Assembly (NCBI RefSeq): GCF_042242105.1 | Contig: NC_092032.1 | Span: forward strand, 7,483,415-7,547,414 | Direction of reading: 5' to 3' | DNA length: 64,000 bases | Source of the DNA: Pempheris klunzingeri | Lineage: Eukaryota; Chordata; Actinopteri; Acropomatiformes; Pempheridae | Shown here: positions 46,079 through 58,999 of the stretch, piece after piece | How the letters are laid out: each line of letters starts with the position of its first letter | Position numbering within the stretch: position 1 is the stretch's first letter | Notes under the pieces: model-generated | Databases searched by the model: none | The model's input: the letters and a program-made list of their open reading frames with translations, nothing else | What the model was told of the DNA's origin: nothing | Position numbers and translations under genes: made by a program

Positions 46079-46260
46079 TCAGCTTCTGCCTGAGTGCAGG
46101 ACTGTGGGCAGCAGCAGGATGCGCTGTACGCACAGGTCAACGTGTCCAAGGCAGCAAACAGCTTAAGACAGACCGCTGATGGCCCAGAGGACCTCTATGC
46201 TCAAGTGAAGATAAAACAACACACCTTTGTGCTTCTACAGTATGCTTTACAGGCCTGTTA
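46079..46260 (+). pseudogene. Decayed ITIM region of receptor copy B
   Basis: The sequence after the TAG still aligns with copy A's tail and, in frame, still reads LYAQV twice. A second stop (TGA) follows within a few codons, the Val before the first of these is now Ala, and copy A's terminal TAA has become CAA. It is not translated in the predicted product. Confidence 0.75.
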
Positions 46261-46636
46261 ATGTACACAGACCAGCAAAATGTCATCTTTACTGGCTGCA
46301 AATGAAAGACAAGCGAAAAGCTCCTTATTCTGCAGCTCAGATATTATCACATTATAACAGCTCATATCTGTGTGCTGACTTGCTGCGGCTCTAAATGTCA
46401 GATCAAATGCTGTAAATAGCAAAATATTCTAAATGATGTGAGAGGATAAAAGTGAACTTGACACCACCAGTGTTGTAAAAGAATTCATTTAATTTTGAAA
46501 AGTTTCTTATTTTTAATTTTGTTATCTTACTCTCTTGTATATTTTGTATCCAACACTTTCATTTGTACGTTAATTCCTTCAAAAATGAACATGAGATGCA
46601 GCTTCTGCATTTGAAGAAATGTATTCATTGCACTGT

Positions 46637-46642
46637 AATAAA
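46637..46642 (+). terminator. Candidate polyadenylation signal of receptor copy B
   Basis: AATAAA lies 559 bases after the stop. The signal used by copy A (39843-39848) is deleted at the matching place in copy B. Confidence 0.4.
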
Positions 46643-46644
46643 AA

Positions 46645-47186
46645 CCTTGGCATACAACTTCTAAAAATGCCTAATAATCTCAGTCGCATTTATTGGTCCA
46701 ACATTTCACATAGTGTGTAAACATCACCTGGAATCATACAGTTTAATCACAAACATTACATAGGTGGCCAGATGAATTATGCATAGTAATCCTCCTAATC
46801 TGCTACAATGTTTGAGTTGTTGATGGACTTCTGATAGATCATTTTTAGAATATCAAGCTAAATTCATAATAAAGGGCATTTCATGAGACTCACAGTGTAT
46901 TTATTAAAAGAGCTGGTCTCTAAAAAGCTTTTTATGAGTAAAAATGTTAAAACTTTCTCTGTCAAAATTTTGCTTAAAAAAAAAAAACATCTTTGGGCTT
47001 TAGCCTGTAAACATCAGAAGCCTGGACACTGTATTCTGTATCTCAAAGGCACTACTAGGCCATGTGGATTGTGCTTCAGCACCATGCGACACCGTGTGGA
47101 TGAGGGGAGGTTGTGACTTTAGCTTCTCTACACCACTGGTATGACAGCTTCACAGGAATCTAACCTCTGTGTTGCCAGTCAAAACT

Positions 47187-47218
<32 letters not shown>

Positions 47219-47790
47219 CCAGCCCCACTCCCTCAGTGTTGCAGCATTAACGTGAAGTAGTGTCCAAACTGTATTGCATTGTAGATTATTAGCGTTTCCC
47301 CCAATTCCATCTCTGCCATTTAATTCCTGACTGATCTCTCTTCATAAAAGAGAAAGGCAGGAGTCACCGACTGTGTTTGCATGCACACAGTGAAAGTTAA
47401 TTACAGGCTGTTAGTTATTAAAGGGTGGCTTTCTGTTCAACCAACAATTGAATCAAAACAGGTCCAGCTCCTCTGTAGTCTCCACGTACAGTAGAACATA
47501 CCAGCAAATGGATATCAATATGTGGCTGAGCAGCACTAGAAACCTGTCCTATTAGCCACCGCTGTGATTCTTTGGCATCTAACTACACATCCTGTTTTGT
47601 TGTGGGATGTTTCTGTGCTGGTTATCACATCTCCAGTTTTTACATTTACATGAATACGACCACAAGTGGATTTTAGCTAAATTATGTGTGTATGGAAACC
47701 CAGCCAGTGACTCTGATTGCACCATAATGATCTGAATCCTGTGTCATCAGTGGCTGCCTCCCTGTTTCTGGAGGAACTTCCTGTCAGTAG
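46645..47790. other. Intergenic DNA between receptor B and pck2
   Basis: No gene recognised. It presumably contains the 3'UTR of pck2 at its right end; an ATTAAA on the minus strand near 47321 is a possible signal. Confidence 0.4.
47188..47217. repeat. 30-base poly-C run
   Basis: Uninterrupted C30 on the plus strand (G30 on the pck2 strand), about 580 bases beyond the pck2 stop. It is G-quadruplex-prone. Confidence 0.9.
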
Positions 47791-47794
47791 GGTT

Positions 47795-50700
47795 TTAATT
47801 GTGCACTCTGTCCTCCAGCGCCTTCAGCTCAGCCTCCACCTGAGCCGGTAGATCAGCTCCAACCTGCTGAGTGAAGTAAGCTCTCAGCTCTTTGGTCTCC
47901 TTCTGCCAGAAAGCCTTGGGCACGTCGAACAGGGCGCCCATATCCACCTTACTGCCCAGACCTTTAGTGTCGATGGCGCCATCTACTGGCAACCAGCCGA
48001 TAACGCTCTTCTTGGACGCCTCGTCCTCTCTCTCCCGGCTGCAGCGCTTGAAGATCCACTCCAGTACGCGGGCATTCTCGCCGAAGCCGGGCCAGAGGAA
48101 GGCACCGCTCGCCGGGTCCTTTCTGAACCAGTTGACGTGGAAGATCTTGGGCAGATGAGTGGGCGCCTTTCGGCTCTCCATGCTCAGCCAGTGAGCGAGG
48201 TAGTCGCCAAAGTTGTAGCCGAAGAACGGCCGCATGGCGAAGGGGTCATGCATGATAACCTTGCCTGGAGGAAAACATGAAACACTTTGTAATTCTGATG
48301 GAAAACAGCTTTAGTGCTGTTGAGAGTAACTCCCTCATCATCCTGTTATCATAAAACATCTCATCACTCACATTAGTGTCTAGCAGTACTACCGGTGATG
48401 ACACAATATCTAAGAACTAGTCCGTACAAAAATATAATCCTTCTTTCTTTTAGAGCTGTAAAACAGCACAAATGTATTTACATGAGTTTAGATCACAGGA
48501 ATCTCAGGTGTGTGAGTTTGTACCTTGATGCTCAGCAGCTGCAGTGGCCTCGGACCTCATGGCTGCTCCAACAAACACTCCGTGTTGCCAGTTGAAGGAC
48601 TCGTAGACCAGAGGGACTCCTGACAACATCATTTCATCATGTTTACTGCACAGCTGCTTGTGTGCTGTAAATGTTTCCTCACTTCTCATGTTGGTATGTA
48701 ATACAAACTGCGTACTTATTACTGAGTAATAATAATGGTTAACATGTTCAACCTTTTGCTATATTAGTTTGTTATTGTGACAAAGATGATCAGGACTGTA
48801 ATATTGACCCTGAAATTACAGATATACAAATTTTAGCCTATTAATTTAACCTACCTTTTTAAAATTATTTCTTAATTAACTTCAGCTTGCATCCCTCTGT
48901 CAGTCACAACACAGAAGACTACAAACCACAGCTTAAGATGTGAAATAAAGCTCATCAAATAATGTCTGTGTCTGTTTAGAGAAAAACTTGATGTGTATTC
49001 AATGCGAGCAGCGCCAACCTTCGGGCCTCCTGCCTCCAAAGATAATGGCATCGATGGGGACGCCCTCCTCACTCTCCCACTGGGGGTCAATGATGGGACA
49101 CTGAGCTGCCGGGGCGCAGAAGCGGGAATTGGGGTGGGCACATGGAGAGGCGCCTCCTTTACACAGACAGGAAACAACAGTTAAACTAAAAAATACCACT
49201 AGATGGCACTGTATACACTGTGGCTGTTCACTCCTAATTTCAGATTCAGATGTCTTTATTGGCAAACACATCATTCAAGCTAAAATTAAATCAGTAAAAC
49301 TGCTGAATATTCATTAGAAACAAACAATCATCTTCCATAGAAATGCTAAACTTCAAGAGGGACACTTTAGATTGGGGTCTTTATAAAGGCTGGGGGTTCC
49401 AGTCAGATGCTACCTTGCTTCCAGGTTTTGCCGTGCCAGTCTGTGAGTGTGACCCCGGCTGCAGGGGGGTCAAGGCCCTCCCACCACACTCCTCCATCAC
49501 TGGTCTCTCCAACGTTGGTGAACATGGTGTTTCTGGCGATGGTGGCCATGGCGTAGGGGTTGGTCTTGTCTGAGGTGCCAGGAGCCACTCCGAAAAAGCC
49601 GTTCTCTGGGTTGATGGCTCTCAGCTTACCTGCAGAATCAGATGAGTCAGTAACACGAGGATTTACTACACTACCTGTGGACCATCAAAGGGATTGTTTG
49701 ACCGCGAGCCGATCTCCTCCGTCTCACCTTGGCTGTCAAACTTCATCCACGCAATGTCGTCGCCCACGCACTCGACCTTCCAGCCTGGCAGAGATGGTTT
49801 CATCATGGCCAAGTTGGTTTTACCACAGGCACTGGGGAAGGCTGCCGCTATGTAACGCTTCACCCCCTGAGGGTTGGTGATACCCAGGATCTGAGGAGAG
49901 GTGAAGAAAATGTTAAAAAGACAAGTGACCCTGTAATTATTACTCATCCTTTCATGAATAGTCATTACTCAAAACTGCTGAAAGAGCACCGTGGCCATGC
50001 ATCATTGACAGAAGAGATACTACAGTTTTGTAGACTACTACAGTAGTCTTCCTGCACTCTCTACCATGGAGAGTTACACACTCACCAGCATGTGTTCAGC
50101 CAGCCAACCTTCATCTTTGGCGATGCGGGAGGCAATACGAAGGGCGAAACACTTCTTCCCCAGGAGAGAATTTCCTCCATAGCCGCTGCCGAAGGACATG
50201 ATCTGCCTGATGTCTGGCAGGTGAGATATCAGCACCTTGTCGGGGTTACAGGGCCACGAGTTCATCAGAGGAGCTGGAGAGGAGACAGGCAGAGAGATTA
50301 GAGGGACAGCTGTGGAACAGGTACAGGTATGGTGAACAGGGGAGATGAGGATAGAGCCAGAGACGGCAGGAGAGGGGATGGATGGGGGGGGGGGGTTGCA
50401 CCTTTGAGTGGTAAAGGTCGTCCCACTGAGTGCTGACAGCGGACAAACTCGGCTCCTTCAGCCAGTTTGTTCAGGACGGGAGTGCCCATGCGCGTCATGA
50501 TCCCCATACTGGCCACAACGTACGGCGAGTCCGTCACCTTGAGGGAGAACAAAATGTTTACCCTGATCAACAAGCTAAACCTTTCAGTGAGCAATAACCA
50601 TGAAGTGCTACGACTCTTTATTAGAGCATACTGTGTGATGTGTTGTGTTATTAAGTACAACACAGCAGGCCTGTTGCTTTAATGCATGCTTTTTTCTGAG

Positions 50701-53700
50701 CATCAAGTGTTGAGAGGAGCACAGTCAGTACCTGGACACCATATTTAGTCAGACTTGAGCCTACAGGACCCATACTGAAGGGAATCACATACATGGTCCG
50801 ACCTACAGTGAGACAGAGAAGAATGACCAGCATATTAATGCAGTTATTTTTCCAATACAGATAACATTGTTTCGTTATTGACGCACGTTGAAAATGAGGT
50901 TATATTTGGCTGCAGATATTAATGCCTTTTCTTAAAGGTACACTGGGAAGTGTTTGACCACTAGTAGCGCTATGGAGAAATGTTTTTACAAGCTGGGCCC
51001 CGTTCTGTTTGTCACACACATGAAGACATGGGCGACAAACACACATCTCCGGAGACAAACTATTTATTTTTTTCCTAGAACAGACCTGCCATGCAGCCGG
51101 GGAAACGCTCCTCTCTGGCTTTCTGCCAGTCAGACTCGCTCATCCAGCTGCCCAACTGGCTCTTCGCCCCTCCAGCTGGGATGGGGATGGTGTCCCTCTG
51201 GTTCTTGGTCACAATCACAGTCTTGCTTTCCACCCGAGCCACATCCTTCGGGTCTGTCCGTGCCAACCAACTGAAAAACAGAGAAGGAATCAGAGCGTGG
51301 CGGTGAAAAACTGGGACGAGAATTTCAGACGAGCACTCTGAGGCCCAAAAGCATGTATAGTAATGTAAAGCCCTTACCAGTTCTGAAATTTGGGAAGTTT
51401 CTTGACCATCCCCTCCTTTTCCAGACCAGCCAAGATGTTGGCTGTTTCGTCTGGCGTCCCCGTCACCACATGCACGTTGGCAGGCTTACACTCATCCACC
51501 GCTCCCTTCACAAACTCAGCCACTGCCGGAGGCAGTGAGGGGATGGAGGCCAGGGACCGAACCCCAACACTCGCCCCAACACCACCATGTCTGAGAGAGA
51601 ACAGGCATTCAAGTAATTAATTACTTATTTTAACCCTTTACTTGAAGCCATATCAAATTACAGCTATGAATTACACTGAATCAGTGACTGATATCAAAGC
51701 AGACGTCACTAGAGAGAGAACTTGATTTTGTTTTGTGGGCCAATGAGTTGGGTGCAAGTCACACAACACTATTTAACTCAAAACTCTCCTGCCCATTGTG
51801 TGGAGAGCTTTCCTGTGCAACAGGTATTTGCCTGCACAACCTGCCACGCGAGGTTCTTCCCACATGAGGCTGTGAGCTGTCATCCTTGTTATGCTACACT
51901 GGCCTACTTGGACATTTCTAATTTATACATATTACATTTTGGTCTGCATTATCTTGGAGGTTTTTCTGGTCTTTCCTCTTTGCTGTTTACATGGGTGTTC
52001 CATTATCACAAACACATCACAGACAAAAACCTGAGCAACAAAGCTACAGAAGTTGCCTTTGATACTAGTTCAGTGTATGCCAGTGGATGCTGGAGGAGTT
52101 TTAAAAACCCTGGAAGAGCATTTAAAGAGCACAAACTTTTAACACAAGTTTAAAAGAAGGCACCCAATTGGAGTAGTGTGCTTTTCACGTGACAGCAGCA
52201 ATAATGAGATGACTGGGGCCGTTATGAGTGCAACCTGAGAGCCTCAAACACACTTCTCCACATAAAGAGAGGCATGCGGGGGGGGCAGCCTATTGTTTGT
52301 TAGCAGCAGCATGATATTCACAAACACACGCCACTGAGAGGGCTGTCGCTATGCAAGCTGTTAAAACACAAGCCTGTGCGTGTACGTGTGTGTATATGTA
52401 TGTGTCTCCTGTCTGTCCCTAGCAATGGTCTGACAATAGAACAGACAATGTTTGTATGTGCTTTGTTTTCTGTCAGTTTGTATGACCCCAGGTGACCTCT
52501 TTAAAAATTACATGATTCATAATTCTGAATCCTCCAATGAGAAGAACTGCAAATAAACGTTTAAGCCTAAGTGCTCTAAAATTGCTTTAACCATAAACTG
52601 GCCCACATTCTCATCTGATTCCTTTCAAAAGTCAGGAGCTAATTTGACTGGAAATAGAAATCACGCTCTTCTATTTTGTTTCAAAGACAGGGACACAGTC
52701 GTCCCGTGCAGTGCAGGCACGCAGCTCCAAATTGGCGGCACCAAGTGTGTCATTAAATACACGCACACACTCTTGTGCAGACACGCACGTGAATCAGCTC
52801 GGATATACAAAGGCCACGAGCAGCAGGCATGCCGAGAGGTTCACAGTGGGAGAGAAGATAACAAGTAACATGACAGTGAGAGGGCAAAGAGCTGAGAACA
52901 GTCTAATGCCAGCATCAGGGTTCAAACTCCCTCTGAACAGGTGACCTGTACCCTGTCCATTGTTTAACCATTCATGTGGGAGCCATTAATCATGAACAGA
53001 CTTTGTGCTCAAAATGTAGGCTCAGTATACAGACACTGAATGGAAGCTAAACTCAGGATTTTTTAATGTTAACCCTAACCCTAACCCTATCTCTCAGGCT
53101 ATCCTACCTTATTGATGGAGGGTGCTGAAGTCTAAAAGCAAAACCTGCAGACAAAACTCAGAGCTGGGGAAAAAAAGATGCCTGCTCAAAAGATAAAGCT
53201 GAGCACAGTGCCCTTTGTAGTAAAGACTGTACTACAACATCATCTACCCAAAAGTATCAGGTGTCTGTAAAGGAAAGTAAAAATGAATGTATGTGGCTTT
53301 AGAGCATAAACAGCGTGACACTGAACCCTAAAATGCTCAGAAAACTGGCTTTTAGTGGGTAACAGGAACGAGAGCCTACAGCCATGCTAGCTGCTCTGTG
53401 GGGCTGTTGTGCTAAATGCTAATATCAGCACTATAGGACGTTATAAGAACTGGATACCCAACCCAAAATGGCCCCTATTCAGTCCAACAAGAGTTGCTCA
53501 CTGGCACATACGCTAAAAAGGTTTTTAGCTTCTGGGTTAGACTCCAGGGTATGCTGCCCACTGAATATGAACAGTGGTGTTAATCCCATCCTGCCTCTGG
53601 CTGACGAATGGCTCGTATCACAGCGGTGACATGATTAAAAAAGGCTTTGGAGAGGAGAAAAGATTAAAGCCTTGTGGCTTAAAAATATACAAATCAAACA

Positions 53701-55946
53701 GTAATATCTGGCTATGTTCATAGCTGGAGGTGTGCTATCAACTGCTTTACAGACATCTCTTTTATAATAGTGGTATAATAGATTTTTTTTGTTGTAATAC
53801 TACAAGTGGCCACTTGGGAGCAAGGCTGATGGTCTGGTCTTATAATGCATCCATGATCAGCATGCTAGCATGCTGATGTTTAGCTGGTTTAGCTGTTCAT
53901 CGGTATGATGTTACATCTTAGTGTAGCGTATTAGCATGCAAACATTTGCTGATTAGCACTAAACACTACAGAAGTACAAAAACAGACAAAGAAAGAAATT
54001 TGGCCTGATGACCAGAAATGTTTGAATGGGCTTGTTAAATCTCTGCACCATCACTCTTTACATTCTCTTTCTTGTAAAGAAACACGTGGCAGAAAGTGTC
54101 AGTTTTCAGTGGATCTTTAGATTTTTTTAGATCTGAGTAGATTAATGAATGATTATCAGCAGCCTATGTTGACCTTTAGCCACAGAAGACAAAAACATAA
54201 AGGCACTTTGCCAGTTTTATCTGTGATATTAGATGAACTACAGAACTTTAGTCCCCCCTCCCGCACCCAGTAAATCAATTACCTACACTTCCAATCATCC
54301 AGCCTGTCACGCCTCTAATTACTGTGACCATTCCAGTGGTGCCGCATATTAAGTCCAGTGTGATCAGGATGGAAAGGAAAGGAGCTGGACTGAATTTGGA
54401 ACTAATGGACAGAAAATAATTATTAATTTTGTTAATGAAGCACAGAGGTGGCCGACTTGCAACAAGACATAAAGGCAGGGCAGAATTAACTTTGTTCCTC
54501 CTTCTTTTGCATCAAAGAAAAACTAAGCAGCTTCGATGACCTTTGATCCCAACTTCCCCTGCAGCCAATCATCCTCTCATGCCCTTTGTCTCTCCATTCC
54601 TCACCCCATCCCCCATACCTGATGAGGACACACATAACTCCACCTAACAAATTCAACATTTATCCCAATATCAGCTGCCAAGAAAACCTTACAAATGTGA
54701 CTATTGTGCAACATAGAAACAGACAACATCATTCTCTATTTTTAAGGGTGTTAATTTAGGAAAATAAGTGATTATCCAGAGTGCTATCCAGAGACAAAAT
54801 GAGGAATGTCAAGGAGCAGATAACCCTGATGTGGTAACCATTGCCCTGACAGTATCTGACGTCTAGCTGAGCAACTTTTACTCACAGCACACCCTCCAAA
54901 TCAGGAGGCCAATCCTCACACACCAGACACACACGCCTACACTCCCCCTTCACTTGGATCCTGGTCAATAGCCCCCTCAGGGCAGAGTCTACGCAGAGCG
55001 TAGCGGAGCCGGAGGATCACTTAGAACATGCACACGTGCTGCATACATTATCCTCACACTCGGTACAGCGGGTACACGGAGGGGGGAGCACACGGAACAT
55101 GCTCCAGGACATTCAGGCAAATAGAGGAGCGATGACTCCAGCCATTAACGATCCCTCAAGCAGTAACACAAACAAAATGCAGAGGAACATGTCCCTCCCT
55201 GTCACTCACTCGCATGCATCCTTACTGACGAAATAAAAGCAAACACACATCGCCACGGAGGGCTCACTTTGACTGCAGGGTCCCTGTGTGATGTGGGGTC
55301 ATCACAGAGCCTGGAGGGGGAAATTGTGAAGAGAAGAAAAGCAAGAAGAACCATTTTTGAGAAAAAAAAAGAAGAAGAAAAGAAAAAAAAACTACACACT
55401 GCTGTGACTGTGTTTAACCTACAATCTAAGGAGCCCAGCCTTTGCTCAGTGTCATCTGATATGAGGCCTGTTTCTGAGATCAAGTCTGACAAGTTTCTGG
55501 CAGCACAGCAACTTGCAAACAATGAAACAACTTTTTAAGATAACCACTGAACAAGACCCATAACATGTGTACTGGATGAATGCTGAAACAGTGCAACAGG
55601 TCTTATCTCACTGTAGAGGTATCTAAAACATGGATTCCTGATCAGTTTAACAAATGGTCAAAGTGTGTGTTTCAGTCTCAGGAAAAGAGGTGGACACCAT
55701 CACAGAGGAACTACGACAGGAACACATTTGCTGTGTGTAAAAAAAATTAAAGGCTAAATTAGTTGGCATTCATAATTTTAAAAGAAAAGTAACTTAAGCA
55801 GGCAAACAGAGTTCAATAGCCATTTTGTGTACTTAAAGCAGACATATTCTCTGAACATTAGCTGAAACACCATGAAAACACGACTTAAACCGCAAAAAAA
55901 TCCCAGGTACCCACCTCCGTATGACTCCCAGCAACAGGCACGACAT
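47795..55946 (-). CDS. pck2: Phosphoenolpyruvate carboxykinase (GTP), mitochondrial, complete
   Basis: Converts oxaloacetate and GTP to phosphoenolpyruvate, GDP and CO2 for gluconeogenesis. I could join 11 exons in frame: 55946-55915, 51590-51378, 51270-51086, 50802-50732, 50537-50402, 50273-50086, 49890-49728, 49629-49414, 49156-49019, 48619-48524, 48264-47795; 1908 nt, 635 aa, close to the usual 640. The first exon codes only 10 residues plus two bases ([10 protein letters not shown]). With exon 2 it makes an Arg-containing, acid-free N-terminus (..[16 protein letters not shown]) suited to mitochondrial import, which favours pck2 over cytosolic pck1. Visible motifs are the GTP-binding P-loop with active-site Cys (FPSACGKTN, exon 49890-49728), [16 protein letters not shown], and [11 protein letters not shown] near the start of exon 3. 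Introns are short except the 4.3-kb first one. psme1 nearby supports orthology with human PCK2. Confidence 0.95.
51591..55914 (-). other. First intron of pck2
   Basis: A 4.3-kb intron without a convincing internal gene. A 143-codon plus-strand frame at 51722-52153 has no recognised family. Contains a short telomere-like array at 53071-53088. Confidence 0.6.
53071..53088. repeat. Interstitial telomere-like repeat
   Basis: Three perfect AACCCT units are preceded by TT and followed by AT. Confidence 0.85.
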
Positions 55947-56420
55947 CTTCGGTGCAAAATCAAACTGCGTTAGCTTATGACAAGTAAAAGTGTGAGAAGG
56001 CACATTAGTAAGCTGAGGAGGAGAGGAGAGGAGAGGAGCAGAGATGGCCGCAGCTCATATCAGAGCTCTGTGAGGGGACCTTGCACTTTGCTCAACGTGT
56101 ACATTCACACAGATGCACCTGGATGTGACCGCTGATGCTGTCACGTCCGCGAACTGGCTCCCCGCGTCGTCTTCCTGCTTTACAAAGTCAACTTTAACCA
56201 AAGGAGGAGGCGCTTCGGGGTTTAAATGTCACGTATTACTTCGCGGCTTGTGTCCATACTGTTGTGTTTTGTCCCGCCCGGTTGACGCAAACTTCCGCAG
56301 CCCCTGCACGAGCCAGCACCCTGACACAAACACACAAACCGGCGCGAACACACAACCCGGAAGTAGCGGGGCGGAAACAGTTTTCACCCGGGACACGGGC
56401 ACTGCGCGTGCACGTGGCAC
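55947..56420 (-). promoter_or_regulatory. CpG-rich promoter region of pck2
   Basis: CpG density rises at about 56130-56420, with several CGCG/CCGG sites. A GAGGA microsatellite lies at 56016-56037, followed by GAGATGGCCGCAG at 56041-56053, close to a YY1 site. No TATA box was seen. The transcription start is not resolved. Confidence 0.45.
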
Positions 56421-56479
56421 TCCACCTTAATTTAATGAGAAGAAGAAAAGGTGTCAGGTTACAGCAAAGTTTTGTTTAG

Positions 56480-56985
56480 TTGTATTTTACATTTCTCTGC
56501 AAAAGTACTGCAGTTTATAAATATATAGTAGTACTCAGATCTAGTCCTCTAGTACCAATAGTGTAGAAATAGGCCTATTATGTTATAAGTATACAGAAAC
56601 CTATAAGTATTGGATTCATTTTGCTTAAGTATTAAAGTCAAAATATACTTAAAGTGCAAACTGTGCACTTGAGAATGCTGCATATTGTGTATGAGTGTTG
56701 GTGCATTGATGTGTGTATCAATCAGGATGGTGGATCAGTAAAGTCTTGACTAAATCTACAATAAAACAGCATTATTTATTTGTTTGTTGTGCTTTCTACT
56801 GCTAGTCTGAATCCACAGAGTAACTGAAGATATCAAATAACTGTATGTCAGTAAAAAGTACAGTATTTCTCTCTGAATTGTGATAGAGTGGAAGTATAAT
56901 GCAGCATGAAATGGAAATACTCCAGTGAAGTACTTGAAAATTGTTCTTAGTACTTGAGTAAGTTACTTTCCACCTCTGGTTATAT
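56480..56985. repeat. Dispersed MITE-like repeat (AAAGTAC/ACTTGAGTAA family)
   Basis: Its terminal parts contain GCAAAAGTACTGCAG and AGTACTTGAGTAAGTTACTTTCCACCTCTG, a pattern I know from many fish genomes. Noncoding. Confidence 0.45.
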
Positions 56986-57388
56986 TCAGCTACCCTAAAC
57001 AAAGTCTGCTTTCAGTGGATATTTTGACTTGGGGTGTTTCAAGCCGTTTTCTGATCAAATGCAGCTCTCACATGACTAAGTGTGGCTTTAGGGCTGTAGT
57101 AACAAATATTTCCACATCATGTTTCATACCTTTTCAGCTCAAGTTTCAAATCTTGCTGCGATCAGAGGCTGTGAAATTACCCAGTGAGGCTTTATAGTAA
57201 ATATTGTTGTGATTATCATTTTTATAGCATCGACATTGTTTTATTAGCTTTGGGACATGAGCCAGAGAGAGTCTTTCACTTTATTCTAACGGTAAGGGCA
57301 ATCAACTGTATCTGCACAGGCTTTTTAAATAGCAGGTTTCCTGTTAATGCTTCTCTCTCTGGGAAATGGGGGAGGGAGTCATGCATGA

Positions 57389-57606
57389 ACACACACACAC
57401 ACACACACACACGTGAGCTGTGTGAGAGAGGGGAAGTAAAGGGGTGGGGACCAGACTGAAGAATATACTGTAGAGACCAGATAAAGAGTGATCCAACAGT
57501 ACAACATGTCTGGTTAAACTTCAGCCGTCCTGTCTCATGTTCTCTGATAGGGCCTGCAGAGTCAGCAGCACAGGGACGACACACACACACACACACACAC
57601 ACACAC
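57389..57606. repeat. Two CA microsatellites 165 bases apart
   Basis: (AC)n at 57389-57412 and 57579-57606. Confidence 0.9.
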
Positions 57607-57609
57607 TAT

Positions 57610-58160
57610 GAATTAATGTATACACGCTATACACCCACATCTGCAGTCCATGCTTATGAAAGGGAACATTCAGAAATGCAGCAACTGGCAAAAAGTACAG
57701 CACGCTATAAAAAGCTGCCACATCTTCAAACATTTGTGGCCTTAATGAGACCTTTGAGTTGCTGTGCCGTGTTTTCATTTGAATGTATAAGTGTGTGACT
57801 TATTAAATTAAAATGGAAATAAAGAAAAAACAAATAAAAAATGTACTAGGCTAATAATATGATCAGCAGTTTTAGCTACCGTCTAGTGTATCAATGCTCT
57901 CTAAGTTGGAGCCTGGTATTAAACTTGCACATGTCAGAGAAAAAAATTATATATTTCAAGAAGATGCGTGAACTGAACTGAATTCAGAATTGTTATTTCA
58001 CTGTCAATGATCCTCTGATGAGTCAAGTCACTGTTGAAGTCTCATTGAAGAGGCGATGATTTGGACTTCTCCTTTTTCTGCTGGAAAAGTGAAAGGGGAA
58101 CACTGGACGAGTTCCATTAGAAAGATGTTGGACATATAGCATAAGATACCATTAACAATA
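57610..58160. other. Intergenic DNA, nothing recognised
   Basis: AT-rich, without supported frames. Confidence 0.4.
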
Positions 58161-58164
58161 GTGT

Positions 58165-58995
58165 GGGAAAGTAGAAATAGGAAGTAGTATGTAATTTTAT
58201 GTACTTTCTACTTTGTTTGAGTATTTTCTGTTCATGCCACTTTTTACTTCTACTTCTCTACATCTCAGAGGGAGATATTACACTTAACTTACTGCAATTA
58301 TCTGACAGCTTTAGTTACCACTTTGCTTTACAAATGACGAGTGTTGCATAGTAAACCTATGACGGGCTTATAACACAGTTTATATCAAAGCAGCTGAAAT
58401 AAGTCATTGCTTAGTCGATCGATTGATTGGCTGATGGGTGGAAAATGAATTGGCAATTATTTTGATAATCGTTTTTTTCATGCAAAAACATCTCATGGCT
58501 CTGTAAATGTGAAGATTTGCTGTTTTTCCCTTAAATCATTTTTTTAAATTATAGTGCTATCAATAATGATCAATTTATTTCTAATCATTTGTAGGTTTGG
58601 AGTGTTGTTAGGACAACACAAGCCTTGTGGAGGAGTCACGTTGGACTCTGGGTCACTGTGACAGCATTTCTCACTATTTTCTGAATGTTTACAAACCAAA
58701 CAATGAGGAAAATAATCAGCTTGTCAACTGATAATGAAGCAAGCAGCTCTAACAGTAAAATCCTGCTTCTACAAAAATGCATGAGTAATAATAATCTGTG
58801 ATGTCATAAATAATAGTACAACAGTCACATGACATTTTTCTGCATTGAATACTTTTACTTTTAATACTTTGAGTACATTTGATTATACTTATGTAGCCTA
58901 TACTTTTACTTAGGTAACATTTTATTTCAGTGTTTTTACTGCACTGTATTAGTACTTTTACTTAGGTGAAGAATGTGAATACATCCTCCACCGTT
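58165..58995. repeat. Second MITE-like repeat of the ACTTTTACTT family
   Basis: It runs from GTAGAAATAGGAAGTAG.. through TTTTTACTTCTACTTCTCTAC to ACTTTTACTTAGGTGAAGAATGTGAATAC..CCTCCACCGTTGTG, the same general family as 56480-56985. Confidence 0.5.
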
Positions 58996-58999
58996 GTGT

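Larger units (their letters stand above)
40332..46520 (+). repeat. Tandem duplication unit 2 (receptor gene B)
   Basis: Second copy of the unit at 33780-39980, in the same orientation. It has extra DNA at about 40560-41600 and 41860-42210, and lacks the LINE found in copy A's last intron. Confidence 0.85.

Noticed and set aside
46079..46216. An extended receptor B tail keeping the two LYAQV motifs
   Set aside because: Two in-frame stops precede them and no alternative acceptor that bypasses both while keeping phase was evident.
51722..52153. 143-codon plus-strand frame in pck2 intron 1
   Set aside because: No family resemblance, no supporting splice or promoter signals, inside an intron on the opposite strand; length is compatible with chance.
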